Counted from the stretch's first letter, positions 1-9,157 are shown. The stretch: DNA of 64,000 bases from Campylobacter devanensis (GCF_002139915.1 NZ_CP018788.1:496001-560000), one strand, 5' to 3'. Numbers and translations: made by a program. The notes: generated by a model not told the origin, from the letters alone.

Positions 1-824
1 GTTTATATTTTGATATATTTAAAATTATTACATCTGTTATTTTTTTATTGGTTGTATTGTTATATGCTATTAAAATATTTATAAATATAGATGAGGTAAA
101 AAGTGAATTTAATCATCAAATAAGATTAAATTTCTTTGGTGCGATACCTATATCTTTTTTAATTTTAGCCAATCTATGGCAAAAAAGTATTGTATATGAG
201 TGGTTATTTTATAGTGGTTTAATATTGCAAACCTATATAACTTTTAGGGTTATTGCATTTTGGATTAATAAGAATTTAGAGATCAAGCACTCCAATCCAG
301 CTTGGTTTATACCAGTAGTAGGTAATTTAATAGTTGTTATATCATCAGATAAAAACTATGAATGGTTATGGTATTATTTTAGCATAGGGGTATTTTTTTG
401 GATTATTTTATTTTCTATAATGTTTTATAGAATATTATTTCATGAGCAGCTAGCGCAAAAATTTATGCCTACACTATTTATTATGATAGCTCCTCCAGCT
501 GTTGGGTTTTTGGGATATTATAAGCTTGTAGGATTTGATGTTGCTGCTAATATTATGCTTAATCTTACTATATTTTTTAGTTTTATGGTGATTTATATGT
601 ATAAAAATTTTTTAAAACTTAAATTTTTCTTATCATGGTGGGCGTTTATTTTTCCTAGTGCTGCAGCTTCTATAGCGATTTTAGAGGGTTATAATATTAA
701 TAACAACATAGCTTTTCTCTATATAGGAATGACTATTTTTATCTTGCTTTGCGTGATGGTTACATATGTATCTTATCATACTGTAAAAAATATTATAGCA
801 AAAAATATATGCGTAATGGAATGA
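1..824 (+). CDS. TDT/SLAC1-family transporter (TehA-like), 5' end cut off by the window
   Basis: The frame is open to the left edge (first whole codon at position 3), so the true start lies outside and about 273 codons are visible. The protein is almost entirely hydrophobic, with about eight membrane segments. Family marks seen are NPAWFIPVVGN, APPAVGFLGYY and SWWAFIFPSAAAS, which match the tellurite-resistance/dicarboxylate transporter (TDT) family that includes TehA and plant SLAC1 channels. Members move small anions or C4-dicarboxylates across the inner membrane; the substrate cannot be told here. The gene ends just before a rearrangement scar at 882. Confidence 0.8.
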   Translation, partial: LYFDIFKIITSVIFLLVVLLYAIKIFINIDEVKSEFNHQIRLNFFGAIPISFLILANLWQKSIVYEWLFYSGLILQTYITFRVIAFWINKNLEIKHSNPAWFIPVVGNLIVVISSDKNYEWLWYYFSIGVFFWIILFSIMFYRILFHEQLAQKFMPTLFIMIAPPAVGFLGYYKLVGFDVAANIMLNLTIFFSFMVIYMYKNFLKLKFFLSWWAFIFPSAAASIAILEGYNINNNIAFLYIGMTIFILLCVMVTYVSYHTVKNIIAKNICVME

Positions 825-881
825 TTAAAGAATTTTAAAGTATAATTAGCACTTTTTAATCAAAATTTCAAAAGGTATATA

Positions 882-1099
882 GTGTTTGAACTTATTGGCG
901 AATCATTAAAATCAGCTGTAAATAAACTTAAATTTGTTGATGATGAAAAGGCTTTAAAAACGCATTAGAAACACTTAAAAAGTCGCTTTTAAAGGCTGAT
1001 GTCTATCACAAGGTAACAAAAGAGTATGAAGTCTCACGCAAAGATTTAGAAAAATATGTCTTAGATAGATTAGTTCATGGCATATCATCTGATAAGTAG
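882..1099 (+). pseudogene. ffh: Broken 5' fragment of ffh (SRP54) with a foreign-looking tail
   Basis: A GTG at 882, preceded by AAAGG, opens a frame reading MFELIGESLKSAVNKLKFVD, which is the N-domain start of Ffh, the signal recognition particle GTPase. After about 26 codons the frame hits a stop because one A appears to be missing from an A-run near 955-960. Restoring that base lets the frame continue (from codon GCA at 962) through ALETLKKSLLKADVYHKV, still Ffh, and then into TKEYEVSRKDLEKYVLDRL to a TAG at 1097. The last part does not look like Ffh and weakly resembles the C-terminal helices of RsmI. The whole GTPase and M domains are absent, so a functional ffh must lie elsewhere. The tail overlaps the 3' end of the FUSC gene on the other strand. 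Confidence 0.75.
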
Positions 1100-3034
1100 A
1101 TCGCTTTGAGCAATTATCCTATCTTGTCTTTTGGCAATCTCTAAGAGTAGAAATTTAATCTTTATATCTTGACTTAAAATTCTATCTTCCATATTATCAT
1201 AAAAATAGTATGGGAGTTTATTTACTCTTTTTTCTATCATTTCAAATCTAGTTGAGATCATGTTTATATCTGAATTTAGAGCATCTTTGGTAGTAATTAG
1301 TTTATTTGATTGTTTGAGTGAATCGGTATAAACTTTAAGATTACTAAGTAGCGAGCTAATATCATGAAGATTTTTATAAATTTCAAGATATCGCTTTAAC
1401 TCTTTGTTTCTATCGCTTTGGGTAATTGTGTTGTGATAATTGGTAAGGCTATTTGATATCGCATTTTGCTCTATTGAAAATTTGCCTTCGATAACGCTAT
1501 TACTAAGATTTTTAAATTTAGGTAAAAGATTGATATAGCTATTACTAAGCTTGATCTCATTAGTGTGGCGAAATAGTATAAATGCTGCGACAAATGATAG
1601 GATAAATCCAATTAAAATATCGATAATTCTAATATATACTACGCTTATTGCATTACCTAAAATAAGAGAATATACCATAGCAAATGCACACATAAAAGCT
1701 GCCATAGCATAGGTTGGTGGGAAGTTTTTAAAATAAAAGGCTAGAAAAATACAAACTACACAAAATAGAGCAAATAGATTCTCATTTACTACTATATGAA
1801 TTAAAACAAATGCTAATGTAATGCCAATTAATGCACCTTTTATATTGGCAATTCCAGTAATTTTAGTCATATATGAGCTATCTTTGCTCATGCTTATTAC
1901 ACCAATTGCGATCCAAACTCCATTATGTACATAACCAAAACTAGCGATGATAATAGCAATGCTTACACCAATAGCTAAGCGTAAGGAGTTTTGTACTATT
2001 GGATTATGTAAAGTTATATCTTTTATTGCCTTTTTTAGACTCTTTTTTTCTTTAAATTCAAGAGCAATTTTATCTTCACCGCCATCTTTTATTAGTTCAA
2101 ATTTGGAGTATAAAACCTCTAAAGATGCCTTAAAAATCTCATAATCACTTTGCCTGGCTAATTTAAGAGCATCTATTTTTAATATGCTATTTTTATCTAT
2201 AAATATATTTTTTAATTGAATTAAATTGTTTGTAATTTCGCTATTTAGAGCGTTTAATAAATTTGGATTTTTTATAGATTTAAAATACCTTTGCATAGCA
2301 ACAAGTAGATGATAAATATCTTCTAATTTATATAGATAAAAAATTGCCCGTGAGTGGTGAATGATTAGGCGAGCATCTTTTATAGTGGAGCTTTTATGGG
2401 TAAATACTTTTTTAATTTCGTTGATATGCTCATCGCATTGTTTAGCTAAATTTAAAAATTCCTTATCACTAATATTTTGGCTCATATTAATTAAATCATC
2501 AAGCACCATTGTGCAAGATTTTTTAGTAAATTTACCATATGTGCCAAAGCGTGTAAGCCTAAAAGCAATAGCAATTATACTCCCAGCTATAAAGCTTTCT
2601 AAAGAGTCTGCAAGATTCCAGCTAGATTGGTTTGAAGCAATGATAGTAAGAAGCCCAGTAGCATTTACAATTGTAAGTATTTTATTTAAATTTTGATTAA
2701 AAAGAGTGCTAAATCCTACAAATATCATCCAAATTAGCGTAAAAAAGCAAAATAGCCAGCTAAATTTAAAAATAGTACTTACAAATAAAATTGCAAAAAT
2801 TCCAAGTATAATATATAATAAGAAGTAGTAAATTTTAATTTTTGTGCTACCATCAAGAGAAGCTAAAAAAAATATTATCATAGATGAATTTGCAGCATAT
2901 ACCATTCCTAAAAATCCACCAAAAAAATTCCCCGCAAAGCCACAGATTAAGATTGATATAGTTGCCTTAATTGAGTAATTTAGCGCAAACCACGATGGGT
3001 CGTAGTGGTTTAGAAATTTAACCACTTTTTGCAT
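1085..3034 (-). CDS. FUSC/YccS-type inner-membrane transporter
   Basis: A 649-residue protein with two membrane blocks (about residues 12-160 and 350-490), each followed by a long charged helical region (about 170-340 and 490-649). This is the layout of the fusaric-acid-resistance/aromatic-acid-exporter superfamily (FUSC, YccS). The second block contains the family-like stretch NSLRLAIGVSIAI followed by a GVWIAIGVISM segment. Such proteins are thought to export small aromatic or other toxic compounds; the substrate is unknown here. It is the last gene of a leftward group after rsmH and the FtsL-like gene, sharing one base with the latter, so it is probably co-transcribed with cell-wall and division genes. 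Confidence 0.75.
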   Translation of the reverse strand: MQKVVKFLNHYDPSWFALNYSIKATISILICGFAGNFFGGFLGMVYAANSSMIIFFLASLDGSTKIKIYYFLLYIILGIFAILFVSTIFKFSWLFCFFTLIWMIFVGFSTLFNQNLNKILTIVNATGLLTIIASNQSSWNLADSLESFIAGSIIAIAFRLTRFGTYGKFTKKSCTMVLDDLINMSQNISDKEFLNLAKQCDEHINEIKKVFTHKSSTIKDARLIIHHSRAIFYLYKLEDIYHLLVAMQRYFKSIKNPNLLNALNSEITNNLIQLKNIFIDKNSILKIDALKLARQSDYEIFKASLEVLYSKFELIKDGGEDKIALEFKEKKSLKKAIKDITLHNPIVQNSLRLAIGVSIAIIIASFGYVHNGVWIAIGVISMSKDSSYMTKITGIANIKGALIGITLAFVLIHIVVNENLFALFCVVCIFLAFYFKNFPPTYAMAAFMCAFAMVYSLILGNAISVVYIRIIDILIGFILSFVAAFILFRHTNEIKLSNSYINLLPKFKNLSNSVIEGKFSIEQNAISNSLTNYHNTITQSDRNKELKRYLEIYKNLHDISSLLSNLKVYTDSLKQSNKLITTKDALNSDINMISTRFEMIEKRVNKLPYYFYDNMEDRILSQDIKIKFLLLEIAKRQDRIIAQSDLLIR

Positions 3035-3315
3035 TAGTCGCTCATATTATCTATAATTTGATTTTTATATCTTATAAATTCCAAATCTCTTTTTAGTAGT
3101 CTATGTTCTTCTTTTAGTACATTTAGCTTGCTTTTTAGTTCGGCAATATCTTTGCTAGTATAGTAAATTTCATTACTAAAATATACTTTTGGTAGAGTAA
3201 TTATAAGAATAATAAATAAAATTATATATCCAATAATTAATCTCTTAAAGCTTAAATTCTCTTCATTTTTAACTCTACGAGTGTTGCTTTGGAGTAGGTT
3301 TTCTTTATCAGTCAT
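3034..3315 (-). CDS. FtsL-like small single-pass membrane protein
   Basis: A 93-residue protein with a charged cytoplasmic N-terminus (about 1-26), one membrane segment (about 27-46, IIGYIILFIILIITL) and a periplasmic coiled-coil-like stretch (about 57-90, heptad-spaced leucines in ELKSKLNVLKEEHRLLKRDL). This topology and its place directly after rsmH, with a 4-base overlap, match FtsL, which scaffolds the FtsQLB division complex. FtsL is very poorly conserved in sequence, so the call rests on size, topology and neighbours rather than on a motif. It could instead be an unrelated FtsB/DivIC-like protein. Confidence 0.6.
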   Translation of the reverse strand: MTDKENLLQSNTRRVKNEENLSFKRLIIGYIILFIILIITLPKVYFSNEIYYTSKDIAELKSKLNVLKEEHRLLKRDLEFIRYKNQIIDNMSD

Positions 3316-4235
3316 CTTTGCCTCTTGATATCAAAGATTCTCATTTTTGAACATGCTGACCTTGAGTTTGCTTTTATCTCTTGAGCACTTGGCGTGATTG
3401 GCTTTTTGGTGATAATTTTGCCAATAGAATGGTTATTGCCACACTCGCAGCGCATAGCCTCAGATGGACATATACAACTTGATTGCCAAGATTTAAATTT
3501 ATCTTTTATTATTCTATCTTCAAGTGAGTGAAAGCTTATTATTGCTACTCTTGCGTGATTTATGGCTGAGTTTTGGATCGAATTTAATAACTCTTTTAGC
3601 ACATCTAGTTCTTTATTTACCTCTATTCTAATTGCTTGAAATGCTAAAGTAGCTATACTTACAGATCGGTTTTGTAAATTTGAATTGCCAATGATTTGGA
3701 CTAGTTCTTTAGCTGAGCTTATTTCTTTATTTTGCCTAGCAATAATAATTTTATTAGCTATACTCTTAGCATTTGGTAGCTCGCCATATTCATAAAATAT
3801 CTTTTCAAGTTGAGATTGACTATAATTATTTACTATAGTTTTTGCATCAAGCTGATTTGAGCTATCCATTCTCATATCAAGAATATCGCTTTTAAGGGCA
3901 AATCCACGTTCATTTAAATCTAATTGAAGTGAGCTAACGCCGATATCAGCTAGAATAGCTCTTATATTTTCTTGTGGAATTTTTTGTAAAATTTGGCTAA
4001 AGTTGCTTTTGTAGATTTGAATTCTATCTGTGTAATTTTTAAATTTATTCGTGCAATAAGAGATCGCCATATCATCTTGGTCACAGGCTATTATTTTGAT
4101 ATTTGGCAAGGTATCAAGCAAAGCCTTTGAGTGACCACCATAGCCTAGCGTGCAATCTAATATAACACCATCATTAATATCTCTAAAAGCTTCAACAACT
4201 TCGTTAAGTAAAACAGGAATATGGATAGAATTCAA
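3312..4235 (-). CDS. rsmH: 16S rRNA m4C1402 N4-methyltransferase RsmH (MraW)
   Basis: A 307-residue cytoplasmic enzyme that methylates N4 of cytidine 1402 in the decoding centre of 16S rRNA, using S-adenosylmethionine. It starts MNSIHIPVLLNEVVEAF, as the family does. The SAM-binding motif I is DCTLGYGGHSKALL (about residues 26-39). Further family marks are ADIGVSSLQLD, RGFALKSDILDMRM and the C-terminal AIISFHSLEDRIIKDKF, and the length is normal. It is the first gene of a leftward group with the FtsL-like and FUSC genes and is divergent from the gene at 4343, with about 107 bases between them. Confidence 0.95.
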   Translation of the reverse strand: MNSIHIPVLLNEVVEAFRDINDGVILDCTLGYGGHSKALLDTLPNIKIIACDQDDMAISYCTNKFKNYTDRIQIYKSNFSQILQKIPQENIRAILADIGVSSLQLDLNERGFALKSDILDMRMDSSNQLDAKTIVNNYSQSQLEKIFYEYGELPNAKSIANKIIIARQNKEISSAKELVQIIGNSNLQNRSVSIATLAFQAIRIEVNKELDVLKELLNSIQNSAINHARVAIISFHSLEDRIIKDKFKSWQSSCICPSEAMRCECGNNHSIGKIITKKPITPSAQEIKANSRSACSKMRIFDIKRQR

Positions 4236-4303
4236 AAGTTTGCCTTTAATAAATTTAGCAAAAATTTTATCATAAATTTAATGAATAGAGCCTTATAATT
4301 TGG

Positions 4304-4309
4304 TATAAT
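4304..4309 (+). promoter_or_regulatory. Likely sigma-70 -10 box for the gene at 4343
   Basis: A perfect TATAAT lies in an AT-rich divergent intergenic region, 34 bases before the ATG at 4343. Campylobacter sigma-70 promoters depend mainly on the -10 element, and no clear -35 is seen. Confidence 0.5.
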
Positions 4310-4342
4310 GTTGTAATTTTTGTGCAAATTTTAGGAAGAGTT

Positions 4343-4921
4343 ATGAATATAGAGTATTCAATCAGCGAGATTAAAAAAATCTCAGCATCGATGTTTAAAA
4401 AGAATTTTCTAGGTATTTTTCACGGCTCAATATCGGCAAGAATTGAGCATAATCAATTTGTTATCAATAAAAAAGATGCGATTTTTGATGGACTAAATGA
4501 TAATGATTTGACACTTTTATATTCTAAAAAAGATTATAGATGGAATGATGCAAGCATAGATGCTGATATCCATCTAAATATCTACAAAAATATAGCTGAG
4601 GCAAAATACGTCTGCTATTCAATGCCACCATTTATTACTGCTTATAGCATAAATCATTCATTTTTGGAGCCAAAAGATTATTTTGGCTATATGAAATTTG
4701 GTAATATTTTTATTTATGATCCAAAAAGATTTGATGATTGGTATGAAAGAGCGCCATCAGAAATTTATCGCTATATGATAGAAAAGCGTACAAATATCGT
4801 AGTTATCAAAGGTTATGGAGTTTATCTTTATGAAAGAACTGCACATGATTTGGCTAAATCAATAGCGCTTTTAGAAAATAGCTGCAAACTATTAAATTTT
4901 TCAAATGGATTTGCAAGTTGA
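4343..4921 (+). CDS. Class II aldolase/adducin-like protein lacking the metal-binding histidines
   Basis: A 192-residue protein; ATG 4343 is chosen because AGGAAG lies just upstream (an in-frame GTG at 4322 has no ribosome site). The fold signature is visible: FHGSISARI (like GN-S-R), DADIHLNIYKN (like E...H..iY), YVCYSMPPFITAYS (the usual VvHtHpp..ta.s) and KGYGVYLYERTAHDLAKSI (the usual NHG.......A). Against fuculose aldolase the four metal ligands E, H, H, H appear here as D, Y, M, Y. It is therefore probably not a zinc aldolase but an adducin-like or other repurposed version. It sits between rsmH and the ppiD-ftsA-ftsZ group. Function unknown. Confidence 0.65.
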   Translation: MNIEYSISEIKKISASMFKKNFLGIFHGSISARIEHNQFVINKKDAIFDGLNDNDLTLLYSKKDYRWNDASIDADIHLNIYKNIAEAKYVCYSMPPFITAYSINHSFLEPKDYFGYMKFGNIFIYDPKRFDDWYERAPSEIYRYMIEKRTNIVVIKGYGVYLYERTAHDLAKSIALLENSCKLLNFSNGFAS

Positions 4922-4993
4922 TTTTTGGATAAATTAACTTTAAGAAAAATTTGATTTTAATGTTGATTTTAAGGTAATTTAAAAGCAATTTTT

Positions 4994-5001
4994 GCTAAAA
5001 T
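4994..5001 (+). promoter_or_regulatory. Extended -10 promoter for ppiD-ftsA-ftsZ
   Basis: TGCTAAAAT fits an extended -10 (TGN then TAAAAT). It lies about 26 bases upstream of ATG 5028, in the gap after the aldolase-like gene. Confidence 0.45.
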
Positions 5002-5027
5002 GAAGCCTTTAGAAAAAAGGTGATTTG

Positions 5028-6500
5028 ATGATAACTTGGATGCAAAAACACAAAAAATATTTAGTTGTTACGATTTGGGTTAGCACTATAGCTTTTGTTG
5101 GTGCTGGATTTGTAGGTTGGGGTGCCTATGATATGAATACCAATCGTGCTAAATCAGTAGCTAAAGTCGGAAATAGAAATATTTCAATTGGCGAATTTCA
5201 ACAAAAATATGGTACTATGTATGAGTATTATATCAATGCTTCTAATGGCAAATTTAGCAAAGAACAAGCCGAACAAATGGGACTTGATAAGATTGTATTG
5301 CAACGATTAATCCAAGATAATATTATGTTAAGTTATGCTGATGAGCTAGGGTTAAGCATCTCTGAGGAAGAGATAATTTTAGCTTTAATGAGTGATGCTA
5401 GTTTTTTGACTGATGGCAAATTTGATAAAACAAAATACGAAAGTGCATTAAAACAGGCTAGAATTTCACCAAAAGATTATGAACAAAATTTAGCTAATAG
5501 TTTGTTACTTAAGAAGCTTTTTAGTGCTATTAGAGTTGATGTTAGCGATAAAGATTTAGATATGTTAGCAGCTAGCTACTTTATGCAAGATAAGGTATCT
5601 GCACAGATTATTTCCCTAGATAGAAATAGTATAAAAGTTGATGATGTTGAGCTAAAATCAATCTGGGAAAAAAATAAAGATAAATATCTAACCCAGACAA
5701 AATACAATCTCAAAGGCAAATTCATCCCAAAAGTTGTAAGCGATGAGAATTTAACCTTATTACAAGAGTATTATGAAGAAAATAGAGCTCAGTATAGAGA
5801 TGGATTTGATAAAATTTTAAGCTTTGAAGCGGCAAAAGAGCGTGTAAAAGATGATTACGATATGAGACAAACAAGGAAATTAGCTCTAAGCGAATATCTA
5901 AAAGCCAAAAAAGGTGAAGTGGAGCTTGAATTTGATCTAATTGCCTTAGATGATGATTATGAATTTGAAGCACAAGAGCTGAAAAATACTCAAATCGGCG
6001 AATATATAAAGCCAGTTAAATATAGAATGAACTATCAAGATGGATATCTGATATCAAGATTGGATTCTAAAGATTTGCCAAAGCCTATGAATTATGAAGA
6101 GGCTAGAGAGTTAATAATAGATGAGTATATAGATAATAAACTAAAAGATAGCCTAGAGATTAAGGCCAAGAGAGCTTTAGATAATTTTAGTGGTAAAGAT
6201 ATTGGATTTGTATCTAGGGATTCTATGCCGCAGATTGATGGATTAAATGAAAATGAAGTGAGTGAGTTTATAAATTCAATCTTTGCAAGAAATGTAAAAG
6301 ATGGCTATATAATTGTAGGCAATAAAGCTATAATATATAAGATCACAGATCAAAAATTAGCAAATGCTAATGATATATCGCAATATGAAAATTTATTAAG
6401 CAATAGTGCTTATAATATTAAAAATGAACAGCTAATAGATGATTTACTCTCATCACTTCAGCATAGATATAAGATAGAACAATATTACAAAGGTCAGTAG
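5028..6500 (+). CDS. ppiD: PpiD/SurA-N-type periplasmic folding factor (peptidyl-prolyl isomerase-like)
   Basis: About 490 residues. ATG 5028 follows a strong AAAAAAGG, and an upstream TTG is less likely. There is one N-terminal membrane anchor (about residues 9-31, YLVVTIWVSTIAFVGAGFVG), then a SurA-type N-domain (about 45-190, VGNRNISIGEFQQKYGTMYE...) and a C-terminal part that may contain a degenerate parvulin domain. PpiD proteins are anchored in the inner membrane at the Sec exit site and help fold exported proteins. The gene lies directly before ftsA (2-base gap), an order also found in other campylobacters. Isomerase activity is not proven by any visible catalytic motif. Confidence 0.8.
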   Translation: MITWMQKHKKYLVVTIWVSTIAFVGAGFVGWGAYDMNTNRAKSVAKVGNRNISIGEFQQKYGTMYEYYINASNGKFSKEQAEQMGLDKIVLQRLIQDNIMLSYADELGLSISEEEIILALMSDASFLTDGKFDKTKYESALKQARISPKDYEQNLANSLLLKKLFSAIRVDVSDKDLDMLAASYFMQDKVSAQIISLDRNSIKVDDVELKSIWEKNKDKYLTQTKYNLKGKFIPKVVSDENLTLLQEYYEENRAQYRDGFDKILSFEAAKERVKDDYDMRQTRKLALSEYLKAKKGEVELEFDLIALDDDYEFEAQELKNTQIGEYIKPVKYRMNYQDGYLISRLDSKDLPKPMNYEEARELIIDEYIDNKLKDSLEIKAKRALDNFSGKDIGFVSRDSMPQIDGLNENEVSEFINSIFARNVKDGYIIVGNKAIIYKITDQKLANANDISQYENLLSNSAYNIKNEQLIDDLLSSLQHRYKIEQYYKGQ

Positions 6501-6502
6501 TC

Positions 6503-7939
6503 GTGGGAACTAAAATTTTAGGTATTGATATCGGTTCTACGCAGATTTGCGCTGTGATGGTAGAACACGAGCCAAGGTCATTAGAAAATACTATAAAAGT
6601 TATCGGTATGGGAACTATCAAATCCCAAGGACTAAAAAAGGGCTCAATCACAAATATTGAATTAGCTTCAAATTCTATAAAATCAGTCGTAAGCAGCGTA
6701 GTACGGACAGCTGGAATTAAATTTGATAAAGTTATAGTCTCAATATCTGGTAAAGATGCAAAAAATATTAATTGTAAAGATGTGGTAAATATTCCTGAAA
6801 AAGAAGTAACAATCAAGCAGATTGAGCGCGCTATTAGTTCAGCTGAATATAAGGTAAAAATTCCACACGATTATGAAATTTTGCATACTTTACCATATAA
6901 TTTTAAAGTAGATGAACAAGACAATATAGAAGATCCTCTTGGTATGAATGGTACTAGGCTAGAGGTGCAAGCTCATATCATTGCTGTGCAAAAATCCGCT
7001 ATTATGAATTTACGAAAAGCGATAGAAAAAGCTGGATTAAAAGCTGATAATATTGTATTATCCGGATATGCTTCGGCAATTTCTACATTAAATGAAGATG
7101 AAAAAGCTTTAGGTACAGTATTAATTGATCTAGGTGGTTCTAGCTGTAATATGGTGATTCACTCAGGAAATTCAATTAGATATAATGATTTTTTATCAGT
7201 TGGAAGTTTAAACATAACCACTGATATATCTACAGTACTTCACACTCCACCAGCAGTAGCTGAAGAAGTAAAAATAAAATATGGCACATTAAAGCCTAGA
7301 AGTAACGAGCTAATAGTATTGCCTGATTTAGGAGATGAGAACTCTAGTCACGAAGTAGATATTAGTGTAATAATAAATGTTATATATATGCGTGTTGAAG
7401 AGGCTTTAATGATACTTGCTAAGATGCTTAGCGAGAGTGGATATAAAGAGTATGCTTCAGCCGGTATTGTGCTAACTGGTGGTATGGCTAAGATAGAAGG
7501 GCTTAGAGAGTTAGCTACTGCAATATTTGATAATATGCCTGTTAGAATTGCTAGACCAAGAGAGTTTAGCGGTTCTATTGATGTCTTTCAAGACCCAGCA
7601 AATTCATGTGCAATTGGGCTTTGTCTATATGGTGCTGGATATTTTACTCCATATGAAATAGACTCTGAGCGAAAGCTACGCCACAAAGATGAGATAGTAT
7701 TAAGACCAAATCCATTTGTGGCAACTAAAGAATTTGATGAGCATATCCCGCAGACTATTCCAAGTAATAATTCAGCTAATCTTGATGATGTTATGCCTAA
7801 AGTTCAGCCTAAGCAAAAAATGGAACTAGATCTTAAAATTGATGATAATGGCGACAAAGATGTCCTAAAAGAGAATATTGCCCTAGAAAAGGTCAATTCT
7901 GTCTCTAAATTTATGAACTATTTAAAAAATTTATTTTAA
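6503..7939 (+). CDS. ftsA: Cell division protein FtsA
   Basis: A 478-residue actin-like ATPase that anchors FtsZ to the membrane and recruits later divisome proteins. It starts with GTG 6503 behind AAAGG. Motifs seen are LGIDIGSTQICAVM (phosphate 1, about residues 5-18), TVLIDLGGSSCNMVI (phosphate 2, about 210) and AGIVLTGGMAKIEGL (adenosine, about 325). The extreme C-terminus, VSKFMNYLKNLF, looks like the amphipathic membrane-targeting helix. The segment from about residue 400 to 465 is a charged low-complexity linker. It is followed by ftsZ after a short gap and shares its operon with ppiD. Confidence 0.96.
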   Translation: MGTKILGIDIGSTQICAVMVEHEPRSLENTIKVIGMGTIKSQGLKKGSITNIELASNSIKSVVSSVVRTAGIKFDKVIVSISGKDAKNINCKDVVNIPEKEVTIKQIERAISSAEYKVKIPHDYEILHTLPYNFKVDEQDNIEDPLGMNGTRLEVQAHIIAVQKSAIMNLRKAIEKAGLKADNIVLSGYASAISTLNEDEKALGTVLIDLGGSSCNMVIHSGNSIRYNDFLSVGSLNITTDISTVLHTPPAVAEEVKIKYGTLKPRSNELIVLPDLGDENSSHEVDISVIINVIYMRVEEALMILAKMLSESGYKEYASAGIVLTGGMAKIEGLRELATAIFDNMPVRIARPREFSGSIDVFQDPANSCAIGLCLYGAGYFTPYEIDSERKLRHKDEIVLRPNPFVATKEFDEHIPQTIPSNNSANLDDVMPKVQPKQKMELDLKIDDNGDKDVLKENIALEKVNSVSKFMNYLKNLF

Positions 7940-7952
7940 AAAGGGGCTTGTG

Positions 7953-9140
7953 ATGAGTGGTTTTACAGTAGAAGAGAAACAAAATGTTTATGGTGCAAAG
8001 ATTAAGGTTGTAGGTGTCGGCGGCGGCGGCGGTAATATGATTAATCATATCATTAGAGAAGGTATACATAACGAAGATGGTATGAAAACTGTGGATTTAA
8101 TTGTAGCCAACACAGATGCGCAAGCACTTGATAGTTCAGCAGCCCCAAATAAAATTCAACTAGGTGAGAAAAAAACTAGAGGCTTAGGTGCTGGTATGCA
8201 ACCAACTGTAGGCAAAGAGGCTGCAATGGAGAGTTATGAAGATATTAAAACAACATTAGAAAATTCTGATATTGTATTTATCGCTTCTGGATTTGGCGGT
8301 GGTACCGGTACTGGCGCAGCTCCTATTGTAGCTCAAGCTGCTAAAGAGATTGGTGCGCTAACTATTGCTGTAGTAACTACCCCATTTAAATTTGAAGGTA
8401 GCAAGAGAATGCGCTTAGCAGTTGAGGGTATAAACGAGCTTAAAAAAGAGTGCGATAGCGTAGTAGTTGTACCAAATGAGAAATTAAGTAATATAGTAGA
8501 TAGAAAAGCTGGAATTAAAGATAGCTTTAAAATTGTAGATAGTATTTTAGCGCGTGCAGTAAATGGTATGAGTTCAATCGTTCTTAGTCATGGTGAGAGT
8601 GATATTAATCTTGACTTTGCTGATGTAAAAACTGCTATGAGTCATAGAGGTCTATCACTTATGGGGGTAGGAGAAGCTCAAGGTGATGGCGCAGCTCAAG
8701 AAGCCTTAAAATCAGCTATGCAATCTCCATTATTAGATGATATGGATATAAAAGGTGCGATGGGTGCTATTGTACATTTTACCATTCATCCAGATTGTCC
8801 AATGAGCGATATGACTGAGGCGATGGAGATTATTGAAGCAGCTGCTGATCCTGATGCAGATATATTCTGGGGTACAAAATGTGATATAAATATGCCAGTT
8901 GATAAAGTTTTAGTAACTTTAGTAGCTACTGGTTTTTCAGATAGCAATGTAGCTAAACTTCAACCATCTACCGCTACTGCTAATGCAACTACAGTAGCAG
9001 CTACTAAAGAGAGTACTCCAGTAAAAGCTGAAGAGCCAAAAGAGAGTATATTTAGTTATCGTAGAGTTTCAGGTTTGGATTTAAATATTAGTAGCGATGA
9101 TTTAGATATTCCAACAATTAGTCGTCACCAATTAGATTAA
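7953..9140 (+). CDS. ftsZ: Cell division protein FtsZ
   Basis: A 395-residue tubulin-like GTPase that forms the Z ring. ATG 7953 fits AAGGGG at 7941-7946 better than GTG 7950. Seen are the N-terminal GVGGGGGNMINHII, the GTPase signature GFGGGTGTGAAPI (about residues 112-124), the T6/H7 region (PNEKL) and the T7 synergy loop NLDFADV carrying the catalytic aspartates. The globular part ends near residue 330 (KLQ). A linker of about 40 residues rich in Ala, Thr and Glu follows, and then the C-terminal peptide DLDIPTISRHQLD that binds FtsA. A strong terminator hairpin follows. A diverged partial copy lies directly downstream at 9304. Confidence 0.98.
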   Translation: MSGFTVEEKQNVYGAKIKVVGVGGGGGNMINHIIREGIHNEDGMKTVDLIVANTDAQALDSSAAPNKIQLGEKKTRGLGAGMQPTVGKEAAMESYEDIKTTLENSDIVFIASGFGGGTGTGAAPIVAQAAKEIGALTIAVVTTPFKFEGSKRMRLAVEGINELKKECDSVVVVPNEKLSNIVDRKAGIKDSFKIVDSILARAVNGMSSIVLSHGESDINLDFADVKTAMSHRGLSLMGVGEAQGDGAAQEALKSAMQSPLLDDMDIKGAMGAIVHFTIHPDCPMSDMTEAMEIIEAAADPDADIFWGTKCDINMPVDKVLVTLVATGFSDSNVAKLQPSTATANATTVAATKESTPVKAEEPKESIFSYRRVSGLDLNISSDDLDIPTISRHQLD

Positions 9141-9157
9141 TAAATTTAGCCCCTTTA

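Noticed and set aside
8017-8032. GGC/CGG trinucleotide run at the start of ftsZ
   Set aside because: It encodes the invariant GVGGGGGN nucleotide loop; no sign that it is a variable repeat.
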